From assembly GCA_038523655.1 (NCBI GenBank), contig JBCBJG010000070.1, positions 1 through 12,539 of the forward strand: a stretch of DNA of 12,539 nt. Direction: 5' to 3'. Positions within the stretch are counted from its first letter, which is position 1, and every line of letters begins with the position of its first letter. A model generated the notes under the pieces. It was not told where the DNA came from. It made no database searches and was given only the letters and a program-made list of their open reading frames with translations. Source of the DNA: CALHAX01 sp038523655 (GTDB lineage: Bacteria; Pseudomonadota; Alphaproteobacteria; Rhizobiales; CALHAX01). Made by a program: the position numbers and the translations under genes. Positions 1 to 6,135 of this stretch are shown piece after piece.

Positions 1-178
1 CGTCCGAGAAGGTATTTGCATTGGCTCCACGAACGCGACCGATGAGCGTGGCGTCGATGACCTCGACTACCAGTGCTAACGTCGACGGGCAATCGTCTGG
101 GCAGACTGACGGGGCGAACCGTGCGGTGTCGGCCGCCGGCTTGCGGCGCGTCGAACTGCTGGTCCCCGCCATCGACAT
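1..178 (-). CDS. Molybdopterin oxidoreductase, N-terminal fragment (cut by window edge)
   Basis: Reading the minus strand from the ATG at 178 gives an open frame of 59 residues that continues past the left edge. Residues 24-50 carry the N-terminal signature of the DMSO-reductase-type molybdopterin oxidoreductases: SVCPDDCPST, then a short strand, then IGRVRGANAN, where the family usually reads IGRVRGaxxNpyt and continues into the fourth cluster cysteine. These enzymes hold a bis-MGD cofactor and usually one [4Fe-4S] cluster in this N-terminal domain. Cys26 and Cys30 are present, but the next expected cysteine (C-x3-C-x3-C) is Leu34, encoded by TTA. The gene lies 9 bp downstream of the small secreted protein on the same strand, so the two may be co-transcribed. 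A second in-frame ATG at 172 is an alternative start, and neither start has a clear ribosome binding site. The substrate cannot be told from this fragment. Confidence 0.8.
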   Translation of the reverse strand, partial: MSMAGTSSSTRRKPAADTARFAPSVCPDDCPSTLALVVEVIDATLIGRVRGANANTFSD

Positions 179-187
179 CAGTACGGA

Positions 188-595
188 CTAGTACGGCACG
201 CCGAAGGTGATCCCGCGGCCCGGATAGGTCCGGTTGGCCTGATTATCCCAGAAGTCGAGCACCTTGTTCCGGAGGGTTATTTCGCAGTCACCCTCACAGT
301 CCTGCCACCCGCCGCCAGGTGTGCGGAATTGGTATCCCCCGCGCAGGCCGGGGCGCACTTCGGCGGTCAACGAGCCATTCCCAGCGAGGCTGTGCGCCGT
401 GACGTAGCCGCTCGAATAGTCCGGGGCGGGGCGGCGGAAGGCTTCGGCGGGTGACAGGGCGGCAACGACCAGCGCGGCCATGAGCGCTACCCCGGTCATA
501 GCCGCAGCGCTCCTCCCCGTCGCGTGAGCGGCGGCACTCCTCCCCCTCGCGTGAGCGGCGGCTCTGCGAACTGTGTCAAGGAGCAGGCGTGTCAT
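188..595 (-). CDS. Small secreted protein of unknown function
   Basis: The product is 136 residues from the ATG at 595, which has a good ribosome binding site (GAGGTGAG) just upstream. Residues 33-52 form a typical signal peptide core, MTGVALMAALVVAALSPAEA, with a likely cleavage after AEA. The mature part, about 84 residues, contains GGYQFRTPGGGWQDCEGDCEITLRNKV split by two cysteines four residues apart (C-x3-C), which could form a disulfide in the periplasm. The n-region before the signal peptide is unusually long and includes a 9-residue duplication (HARGRSAAA, HATGRSAAA). An internal ATG at 499 would give a normal-length signal peptide and also has a GGGGAGGAG sequence upstream, so the true start is either 595 or 499. 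I do not recognise the family. It lies upstream of the molybdopterin oxidoreductase on the same strand. Confidence 0.7.
   Translation of the reverse strand: MTRLLLDTVRRAAAHARGRSAAAHATGRSAAAMTGVALMAALVVAALSPAEAFRRPAPDYSSGYVTAHSLAGNGSLTAEVRPGLRGGYQFRTPGGGWQDCEGDCEITLRNKVLDFWDNQANRTYPGRGITFGVPY
510..563. repeat. 27-bp tandem duplication inside a coding region
   Basis: Two adjacent 27-bp units (510-536 and 537-563) differ at two positions. They keep the frame of the minus-strand gene and encode the 9-residue repeat HA(R/T)GRSAAA. Read on the minus strand, each unit contains GGGGAGGAG, a strong Shine-Dalgarno-like sequence, located upstream of the internal ATG at 499. Confidence 0.85.
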
Positions 596-751
596 GGTCT
601 CACCTCGCGGAAGCGATATCCAACGCCGTCTTGATCGGGCGACGACGGCGCCTCGAACTACCATGTTCGCCGTGTTGGTGACAGCGCCGGACCCTTGTTT
701 TCGGGTTGGCACGCACGTTCACGGCACGAGATGCAGAGCGGGAGGATCGGC

Positions 752-1498
752 ATGGAAAATGGTCTGATCGAGCAGATCTTCCGCTACTGCGAGCGGGCGG
801 GCGCGACCGGTTGGGCCGCGGAGCCTGTTAACCTCGCGAGCAACATTGCGTTCGTGCTGGCCGGGATCGTCGCCTACTGGCTGCGCGCGCGGCACCCGAC
901 AGAGCCAACGCCGGATACCGCCATTCTCTCCGGACTGCTCATTGCGATCGGGCTTGGCAACGCGGCTCCCTCCCGGATGACGCTTGCGGCAGATGCCATC
1001 CCCGTCGTTCTCATGGTCGTGGCGTATCTCCACTTCGCGCTCGCGGTCTTTCTCCGCGCAACGCCCGTCGTCGCGCTCCTCGGCACCCTCACCATTCTGG
1101 TCGTGAGCCTCGGTGCAGCAGCCATGCCCGGTTGGCTGGACGTGGTCTCTGGCTCGTTGCTTTATCTGCCGGCCTGGGTCGCGCTGGTGCTGATCGCGAT
1201 CGCCTGCGCGCACCGCCGACATCCGGCGACCACCGCGTTGTTCGCAGCTGCAGGGATTTTCGCTGTCGCGCTCGTCGCGCGCGCCCTCGACCAGCCGCTT
1301 TGCTCCAGCACGACGATCGCGGGACACCAGGCGGGCCTGCATGTGGGCTGGCATCTCGGCTGCGCGCTGGCACTCTTCGTGCTCGTCCGCGCCGCGATCC
1401 GCTTCGGGCATCCGCCGGGCACGGAGGCGGCGGTGAGGGTCGAAATCCTGTCACCAGTTCCGCGGGGCGGTTCAAAAAACGCGCGGGGCGAGATATGA
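752..1498 (+). CDS. Ceramidase-like seven-helix membrane protein (CREST family)
   Basis: The product is 248 residues from the ATG at 752, preceded by GGGAGGA at the right distance. It opens with YCER...WAAEPVNLASN, the calcium-site region of alkaline ceramidase-like proteins, and has about seven hydrophobic helices. The C-terminal zinc motif H-x3-H is present as His197 and His201 (LHVGWHLG), and the aspartate of the LxDxxP motif is Asp81 (AADAIP). In this family a serine 15 and a histidine 11 residues before that aspartate complete the catalytic zinc site. Here those places hold Ile66 and Asn70. Family members hydrolyse ceramides or related amides in the membrane. This one may have lost that activity or bind metal differently. 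It is the only gene between the divergent region at 596-751 and a tRNA 38 bp downstream. Confidence 0.75.
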   Translation: MENGLIEQIFRYCERAGATGWAAEPVNLASNIAFVLAGIVAYWLRARHPTEPTPDTAILSGLLIAIGLGNAAPSRMTLAADAIPVVLMVVAYLHFALAVFLRATPVVALLGTLTILVVSLGAAAMPGWLDVVSGSLLYLPAWVALVLIAIACAHRRHPATTALFAAAGIFAVALVARALDQPLCSSTTIAGHQAGLHVGWHLGCALALFVLVRAAIRFGHPPGTEAAVRVEILSPVPRGGSKNARGEI

Positions 1499-1505
1499 CG
1501 CGGGC

Positions 1506-1531
1506 GGCGATCGCTTGCTTCAGCGATCGCC
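1506..1531. terminator. Perfect 10-bp stem-loop between ceramidase-like gene and tRNA
   Basis: GGCGATCGCT at 1506-1515 pairs perfectly with AGCGATCGCC at 1522-1531 around a 6-nt loop (TGCTTC). It begins 7 bp after the ceramidase-like stop codon and ends 5 bp before the tRNA. There is no T-run, so it may be a weak terminator, an mRNA 3' stabiliser or a tRNA processing feature. Confidence 0.45.
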
Positions 1532-1536
1532 CCTGC

Positions 1537-1623
1537 GCGGGCGTGGCGAAATTGGTAGACGCAAGGGACTTAAAATCCCTCGGAGGAAACTCCTTGCGGG
1601 TTCGATCCCCGCCGCCCGCACCA
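1537..1623 (+). tRNA. tRNA-Leu (anticodon UAA)
   Basis: This 87-nt sequence folds as a class II tRNA. The acceptor stem GCGGGCG pairs with CGCCCGC and is followed by discriminator A and an encoded CCA. The anticodon arm is AGGGA-CTTAAAA-TCCCT with anticodon TAA at 1571-1573. There is a long variable arm, and the T arm is GCGGG-TTCGATC-CCCGC. The long variable arm, discriminator A and anticodon identify tRNA-Leu reading UUA (and UUG by wobble). No integrase or duplicated 3' end is visible beside it. Confidence 0.97.
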
Positions 1624-1693
1624 GTCATCGCGGCACTGCCTGCGCGTCCGTTTGCTCGCCCGTTAGCTCACCTGTTTGCGCGACTCATTGCTC

Positions 1694-1720
1694 AGGTAGG
1701 GGCTCAGACCTCGATTTTTT
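1694..1720 (+). terminator. Weak candidate terminator for the tRNA transcript
   Basis: A short stem (AGGT at 1694-1697, ACCT at 1708-1711) is followed by a run of six T (1715-1720). It would stop plus-strand transcription out of the tRNA. The T-run also lies inside the last codons of arsJ on the other strand, so it may simply be coding sequence. Confidence 0.3.
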
Positions 1721-2960
1721 CTCTGTTGCGAGATTCGCGTTCGGGCGCGTTCGGGAGCAAGCTCGTCAGCATCGCGCATACCGCAAGCATCGCGGTCGCG
1801 CCGACGAGGCACGCTGCGAGCCCGCCGGCCTGATAGAGCAGGCCGGACAGCAGCGTTCCCGCAAGCCGGCCAACCGCGTTGGCCGCATAGTAGAACCCGA
1901 CATCCTCAGCCGCCCGGCGCGTCCCGGCGTACGCGAGGATGAGGTACGAGTGCAGCGAGGAATTCACCGCGAACGCGACGCCGAACCCGGCAAGCGCGAT
2001 TGCTACCAGCATATCCACGCGCTGCACGGCATCGATCCAGAAGAGGGCGAGGATCGCCAACGTGACACCCATGAGCGCCCATGCCCACTGGCGCGCGGCG
2101 GGAACCTCGCGGCTGAGGCCGTCCGCGCTGCGGGAGATCAGGCGCGGGGCCGCCGCCTGCATGACACCGTAGGCAACGGTCCATGCGGCGAGGAAGCCGC
2201 CGACCTGCCAGAACGTCCATCCATTTGCATAGAGAAACACCGGCAGACCGACGACGAACCAGACATCGCGCGCGCTAAACAGAAAGACCCGCGCGAGCGC
2301 CAGCGTGTTGATTGCCGATGTTTTCGCGAGAAGCTCGCGAATACTGGCCGAGGGCTTTGCCCTTCCGAGGTCGCGCGGCAACAGCGCAATGCCTGCGACG
2401 AGGACAACGGCGATGAGGCCGGCGAGTGCGTAGAGCGCCGGAGCAAACCCGATCGTGTCGAGCAGCAATCCGCCAAGGAAAAAGCCGATGCCTTTCATCG
2501 CGTTCTTGGAGCCGGTGAACCAGGCGACCAAACCGAAAAGCGCACTGTTGCGCGCCGTGTCATCACTGCTCGAGACCGATTTAATCGCCGCTTTCGACGC
2601 GGTCTTCGTCAGGTCCTTGGCGATGCCCGCGATCCCTTGCGCGACCACGACCCAGACGACCGCAAGCGCCGCCCCCCATGCCGGGTCGAGCAGCGACAGC
2701 AGGATCAGCCCGAAAATCTGAAGCAGCTGCCCCGCTGCAAGCATCCGCGGAATGCCAAACCGCGTTGCAAGCCATCCGCCGGCAAGGTTCGCGACGATCC
2801 CAGCGACTTCATAGAGGAGGAAAAGAAGCGCCAGCGTGAAGGGAGAGAAACCGAGCGTGAAAAAATGAAAAAGCACCAGCATGCGCAAGGCGCCGTCGGT
2901 CAGCGTGAACCCCCAGTAGGAGGCCGTGACGATCGCATAGTTGCGCGCAGCGTCGTTCAC
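1704..2960 (-). CDS. arsJ: Organoarsenical efflux MFS transporter ArsJ
   Basis: The product is 418 residues with about 10-12 hydrophobic helices and no signal peptide, a normal MFS size. The N-terminus (NYAIVTASYWGFTLTDGALR), the loop IAGIAKDLTKTASKAAIK and the following helix GSKNAMKGIGFFLGG are as I recall them for ArsJ. ArsJ exports 1-arseno-3-phosphoglycerate, which then breaks down outside the cell to release arsenate. It begins with GTG at 2960, and that codon overlaps the TGA of the upstream gapdh by 4 bp, so the two are translationally coupled. This gene pair is the known functional unit, which makes the assignment firm. The operon should be transcribed from the region upstream of gapdh, where a PhoB box lies. 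Confidence 0.93.
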   Translation of the reverse strand: MNDAARNYAIVTASYWGFTLTDGALRMLVLFHFFTLGFSPFTLALLFLLYEVAGIVANLAGGWLATRFGIPRMLAAGQLLQIFGLILLSLLDPAWGAALAVVWVVVAQGIAGIAKDLTKTASKAAIKSVSSSDDTARNSALFGLVAWFTGSKNAMKGIGFFLGGLLLDTIGFAPALYALAGLIAVVLVAGIALLPRDLGRAKPSASIRELLAKTSAINTLALARVFLFSARDVWFVVGLPVFLYANGWTFWQVGGFLAAWTVAYGVMQAAAPRLISRSADGLSREVPAARQWAWALMGVTLAILALFWIDAVQRVDMLVAIALAGFGVAFAVNSSLHSYLILAYAGTRRAAEDVGFYYAANAVGRLAGTLLSGLLYQAGGLAACLVGATAMLAVCAMLTSLLPNAPERESRNREKIEV

Positions 2961-4003
2961 GTCGTCTCTGCCGCGATCACCTGGCAGGCGAGATCGACCA
3001 TGCGGCAGGCGTAGCCCATCTCGTTGTCGTACCAGGCGTAGACCTTGAGCATAGTCCCGTTGGTGACGAGCGTACTCGGCGCATCGACGATGGCGGAGCG
3101 GGTGTCATTGCAATAGTCGGCGGAGACAAGTGGGCGGTCCTCGATCCCCAGAATGCCACGAAGTGACCCGGCGGCCGCCTCTGCAAACAGATCGTTGACC
3201 TCTTTCGCGGTTGTTGCCCGCTCGAGCTCGAAAACACAGTCCGTAAGGCTCGCGTTCAACACCGGTGCGCGCACCGCATGGCCGTCGAGCCTGCCGGCGA
3301 GTTCGGGATAAATCAGCGCGATGGCGGTTGCGCTGCCGGTCGTCGTTGGCTGGAGGGAGAGAAAAGCCGACCGGGCGCGCCGCAAGTCCCGGTGCGGGCG
3401 GTCGACCACTACGTTGGTGTTGGTCGGATCGTGGATCGTAGTGATCTGCCCATGGCGGATACCAAGCGCCTCGTGAATGACTTTCACCACGGGTGCGAGG
3501 CAGTTCGTCGTGCAGGAGGCTGCGGTCAGAAGTCGGTCGCGCGCGGGATCGTACCGGTGGTCGTTCACGCCGACGACCACATTGAGCGTATCGCCCTGCT
3601 TGACCGGGGCGGCGACGATGACCCGGGGAACCCCATGATCAAAGTACGGATCCAGCGTGTCGAAGGTACGGTGGGCGCCGGTGCATTCGAGAACGAGCTG
3701 ACAGCCGAGGTCGCGCCACGGCACATCTTCGGGGCGCGCATGCGAAGAGTGCGAGATAACGTGTTCGTCTATGTGCATGGTCTGCGCATCCGGCGCGGAA
3801 ATCGATGTCCGCCAGCGACCATGCAGGCTGTCGAATTCGAGCAGATGAGCGGTGGTGGTCGCTGGGCCGGCGACCTCGTTCACGTGCACGACCTCCAGGC
3901 GATTGTCGCGACGCGGATCATCGTCCGGTCGGTCCACGCCGCCGAGCGCCGCCCGCAAGGCGAGGCGGCCAATGCGCCCCAAGCCGTTAATACCCACTCG
4001 CAT
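2957..4003 (-). CDS. gapdh: ArsJ-associated glyceraldehyde-3-phosphate dehydrogenase
   Basis: The product is 348 residues, a usual GAPDH length, starting at the ATG at 4003. The Rossmann motif GINGLGRIGR is at 5-14, and the catalytic site ASCTTNCLAP contains nucleophile Cys164. The general-base region ITTIHDPTN contains His191. PHRDLRRAR, PTTTGSA and the C-terminal WYDNEMGYACRM are canonical. Its coupling to arsJ identifies it as the paralogue that uses arsenate in place of phosphate, producing 1-arseno-3-phosphoglycerate from glyceraldehyde-3-phosphate and NAD+ for ArsJ to export. It is probably not the main glycolytic enzyme, although the sequence alone does not exclude that activity. Upstream lies a PhoB box, 57 bp before the start codon. 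No arsR or other ars gene is within the window. Confidence 0.93.
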   Translation of the reverse strand: MRVGINGLGRIGRLALRAALGGVDRPDDDPRRDNRLEVVHVNEVAGPATTTAHLLEFDSLHGRWRTSISAPDAQTMHIDEHVISHSSHARPEDVPWRDLGCQLVLECTGAHRTFDTLDPYFDHGVPRVIVAAPVKQGDTLNVVVGVNDHRYDPARDRLLTAASCTTNCLAPVVKVIHEALGIRHGQITTIHDPTNTNVVVDRPHRDLRRARSAFLSLQPTTTGSATAIALIYPELAGRLDGHAVRAPVLNASLTDCVFELERATTAKEVNDLFAEAAAGSLRGILGIEDRPLVSADYCNDTRSAIVDAPSTLVTNGTMLKVYAWYDNEMGYACRMVDLACQVIAAETT

Positions 4004-4253
4004 TGCCGCGCCGCCTGTTCCCTTGTATCGCCGTCTATCCGCGAGCGATTACGCAGTTGTATGACAGTCCGGTGACAGACGCGCAGACGTGCGCGCAGGA
4101 TCTCAGCCCGAACGCATTTCAGCTATCTGACGCAGGCCGCAGCGCTTCCACCGCGCAGCCGGGTGCGCTACCCGCAGCCGATGCCTCATCAATCCGACGA
4201 GCAGGCCCGCGCGCTGGGCAGCTCGCCGATACGTTCTGCCCGGAGACTAACGC
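4004..4253. other. Divergent intergenic region, gapdh-arsJ / propeller protein
   Basis: This 250-bp region separates two divergent genes. Apart from the PhoB box I find no operator-like palindrome typical of ArsR, no RNA gene and no convincing short gene. Open frames across it have no ribosome binding site and no recognisable protein character. Confidence 0.6.
4061..4078 (-). promoter_or_regulatory. PhoB box upstream of gapdh-arsJ
   Basis: Read on the minus strand this is CTGTCAC-CGGA-CTGTCAT: two 7-bp half-sites at an 11-bp period, matching the PhoB consensus CTGTCAT-N4-CTGTCAT at 13 of 14 positions. It faces gapdh and ends 57 bp before its start codon. A TAAT core that could belong to a -10 element lies 9 bp downstream (4051-4048), about the spacing expected when PhoB replaces a -35 contact. 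The spacer is less AT-rich than in classical Pho boxes. The implied control is induction by phosphate starvation. Confidence 0.72.
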
Positions 4254-5168
4254 GTGATCGACGATCGCCCGAGACTGTTCGCCTACAAGACCGCGCCGCG
4301 CTTCGACGGGCTCGCTGCCCTAGATGCCTTCGATCCGACGCCACACGCGGACGAGCTGAGCTTCGAGGTGTGGAGTGAAGCGTTGGAGCCCGGTTGGGAC
4401 GAGGCTCAGACTTTCACGTACGTCGACGGTCATGCAGGCATTATGTTGCTCGACCGCTCGGGTGGGCGGGTAGCGCTTGCGCGGGTCGCGGAGAACGGAA
4501 CGGGCGTCGACATCATCCGCCGGGCCGAGGAGGTCGAGGCGGCACCGGCGTGGGACACGGTCTCGCGGATCAATCGGATCGATGGGACGACGCCCGCGCT
4601 GATGGGCTACGCGCGGGAGACAGGCGCGACCTGGATGATCGGACCGGACCCGACCGGGCCGGATGCGCTGCGATTGGGTGGGCCGGCGGGATTGCCGCCA
4701 GGCTGGGCACATCTGCAGGTGCTGGAGCGCCCGGATGGTCTTCTGATTTTTGGGCAGGACGATATCTCGGGCACCGCGCAGTTGCTGGGGGCAATCGACG
4801 ACGAAGACAAGTTTCTGCAGCTTTGGAGTGAGGACTGGCGCGCCGGCGAAACGCTGGTCGAGCTGCTGCCCGCTCCTTCCTCGGCGCTCTTCGTCTACGA
4901 CCCGACAACAGGCGGATGGGAAATTCGCGCACTCGGACCAGCGGGGAGCACCCTCGACGCCGAAGGGGCATGGCGCACCGGCTTCACGGTCATCCTGCCG
5001 TTTATGCTCGCGGATGTGCCGCATGTGCTCGGCTACGATGCCGAGACCGGTGAGGTCGAAGTGCTGCGGCTGAGCGGGACAGACGGCGAGGTCGTCTGGT
5101 CACACGAGTGGAGCGAGGGGTGGGATGTCACCCGCCCGCTGCTCTGGGGGGCGCGAAGCGCGAACTGA
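4254..5168 (+). CDS. Unrecognised protein with about six propeller-like repeats
   Basis: The product is 304 residues starting at GTG 4254, with GGAG 8 bp upstream. It has no signal peptide or membrane helix, so it should be cytoplasmic, and it is acidic and rich in Trp and Gly. It divides into roughly six units of 45-52 residues with the pattern [hydrophobic]-x-Y-D-x-x-T/S-G-x-(strand)-x-x-x-W-x-x-G-W-x-x-(strand). Examples are FVYDPTTGGWEIRAL, LGYDAETGEVEVLRL and WSHEWSEGWDVTRPL. The N-terminal RLFAYKTA could close the ring with the last unit. This resembles tachylectin/tectonin-type beta-propellers, but I cannot assign a family or ligand. It is divergent from gapdh-arsJ and shares its intergenic region, and nothing visible links it to arsenic. 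Confidence 0.75.
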   Translation: MIDDRPRLFAYKTAPRFDGLAALDAFDPTPHADELSFEVWSEALEPGWDEAQTFTYVDGHAGIMLLDRSGGRVALARVAENGTGVDIIRRAEEVEAAPAWDTVSRINRIDGTTPALMGYARETGATWMIGPDPTGPDALRLGGPAGLPPGWAHLQVLERPDGLLIFGQDDISGTAQLLGAIDDEDKFLQLWSEDWRAGETLVELLPAPSSALFVYDPTTGGWEIRALGPAGSTLDAEGAWRTGFTVILPFMLADVPHVLGYDAETGEVEVLRLSGTDGEVVWSHEWSEGWDVTRPLLWGARSAN

Positions 5169-5217
5169 ACGGGTGCCAGCGCGTTAAGAAATGCGACCGC
5201 TGAGGGCCTAAGCTTAA

Positions 5218-5264
5218 TTGCGCCGTAAACAGCCGACGTTTTCTTGCGCCGTGAATAGCCGACG
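5218..5264. repeat. Two direct copies of a 21-bp sequence, 26-bp period
   Basis: Copies at 5218-5238 and 5244-5264 begin TTGCGCCGT and end AGCCGACG, and differ at two positions. They lie between the convergent propeller and coiled-coil genes. No open frame explains them. Tandem 20-bp-class repeats of this kind occur at the ends of some insertion sequences, but no transposase is present here. Confidence 0.8.
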
Positions 5265-5280
5265 CGAGAACGCGCCGGCT
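5257..5280. terminator. GC-rich hairpin between convergent genes
   Basis: AGCCGACGCG pairs with CGCGCCGGCT around AGAA, a 10-bp stem with one mismatch. It sits 13 bp beyond the stop codon of the minus-strand coiled-coil gene and could act in either direction. No T-run follows on either strand, so the terminator role is uncertain. Confidence 0.4.
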
Positions 5281-5292
5281 TAGGCAGCCGAA

Positions 5293-5832
5293 TCAGCCCT
5301 GCTTGCCGTGACCGTTTGCCGGGCGCGGCAGCTGCTCCTGCGAGCGGTCGAGAAATGCCGTGGGCTTGCCGGAGGGCTGCGCAGACTGCGCCGCGGGCTC
5401 CTGAAACGGATTGCGCAGCGTGAGGACCGGACCGTCATCCATCAGCGGCTGATGCGCCGGCGGTGCAGCCGGGCGTTGTGGCTTGTCGATCGGCGCTTCT
5501 GGAGCCCATTCGCGATCGAACTTCGCGAGCGGCGGCACAGCGACGGCGTCGAGGTCCTTTTTGAGCAGACCCAGCTCGGCAATTTCATCCTCGAGGTTTC
5601 TCGCGTAGCGCTGCATGACCATGCGGATGGAATTCTGCACGTCTTCCGCCATGGCGCGGCGGGCCTCGCCGATCGCGCTCTCGTCGTCACGCGTTGACGT
5701 GTTCAGGGTCGTCTGCGTCCCGGCGAGTGCTTCGACGCCGTGGTTCAGCAGGTCGTTCACTGCGAGGATTTCAGCCTCGTATTCGGCTGCCAGCTGCTTG
5801 CGCAGCTTCTTGAACGTATGCAGCTTGTCCAT
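5293..5832 (-). CDS. Coiled-coil protein of unknown function
   Basis: The product is 179 residues from the ATG at 5832 (MDKLHTFKKLRKQ). An upstream in-frame ATG at 5874 would add 14 residues, and neither start has a strong ribosome binding site. Residues from about 3 to 100 are highly charged with heptad-like spacing (FKKLRKQLAAEYEAEILAVN, then EDVQNSIRMVMQRYARNLEDEIAELGLLKKDLD), predicting long helices and a coiled coil. The last 75 residues are rich in Pro, Ala and Gln and are probably disordered. There is no signal peptide or membrane helix, so it should be cytoplasmic. I do not recognise the family. Confidence 0.65.
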   Translation of the reverse strand: MDKLHTFKKLRKQLAAEYEAEILAVNDLLNHGVEALAGTQTTLNTSTRDDESAIGEARRAMAEDVQNSIRMVMQRYARNLEDEIAELGLLKKDLDAVAVPPLAKFDREWAPEAPIDKPQRPAAPPAHQPLMDDGPVLTLRNPFQEPAAQSAQPSGKPTAFLDRSQEQLPRPANGHGKQG

Positions 5833-6135
5833 CGGTCGCCCCCGCCTACCCTGGATCACCTCAGCGACGCGCATCTGGCGCCACTCGAATCGTTAGGCAA
5901 AGCTTGTGAGCAATATTCCGCCCTGACAAGCGGCGACGGCGACCTGCTGCTGGCGCTTCAACTCTTAGTGGTATTCACGCCTGCGCCGCGGTGGTTGTGC
6001 ACAGGCGAGGTCGGTTTTCGGCGGCGTCGGCGGTTGGCTGTTTGGCACGAATGAACGCTACGTCCCCCAGAGAAGCGCGTCAGAACGGGCCAACCAGATC
6101 GGGCCAACCAGATCGGGCGCATCAGATCGCGCGCA
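5833..6135. other. Intergenic stretch without a convincing gene
   Basis: This stretch of about 300 bp separates two minus-strand genes. It holds the 14-bp tandem repeats at its left-strand downstream end and possibly a 14-codon upstream extension of the coiled-coil gene. No open frame in it has both a ribosome binding site and protein-like composition, and I see no RNA gene. Confidence 0.5.

Noticed and set aside
2..191. Plus-strand frames at the left edge (2-79 and 3-191)
   Set aside because: The minus strand across the same bases gives a clear molybdopterin oxidoreductase N-terminus, so these plus-strand frames are shadows.
719..1411. 230-residue minus-strand open frame
   Set aside because: It is antisense to the ceramidase-like gene, and the protein is charge-dominated with no domain character.
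1515..3014. 499-residue plus-strand open frame
   Set aside because: It is antisense to arsJ and runs through the tRNA. Its composition is Arg/Asp/Glu-rich without any domain, as expected of a GC-rich shadow.
3278..4075. 265-residue plus-strand open frame
   Set aside because: It is antisense to the intact gapdh, whose catalytic motifs are complete.
5218..5264. CRISPR array
   Set aside because: There are only two copies, separated by 5 bp rather than a spacer-sized gap, and no cas genes are present.
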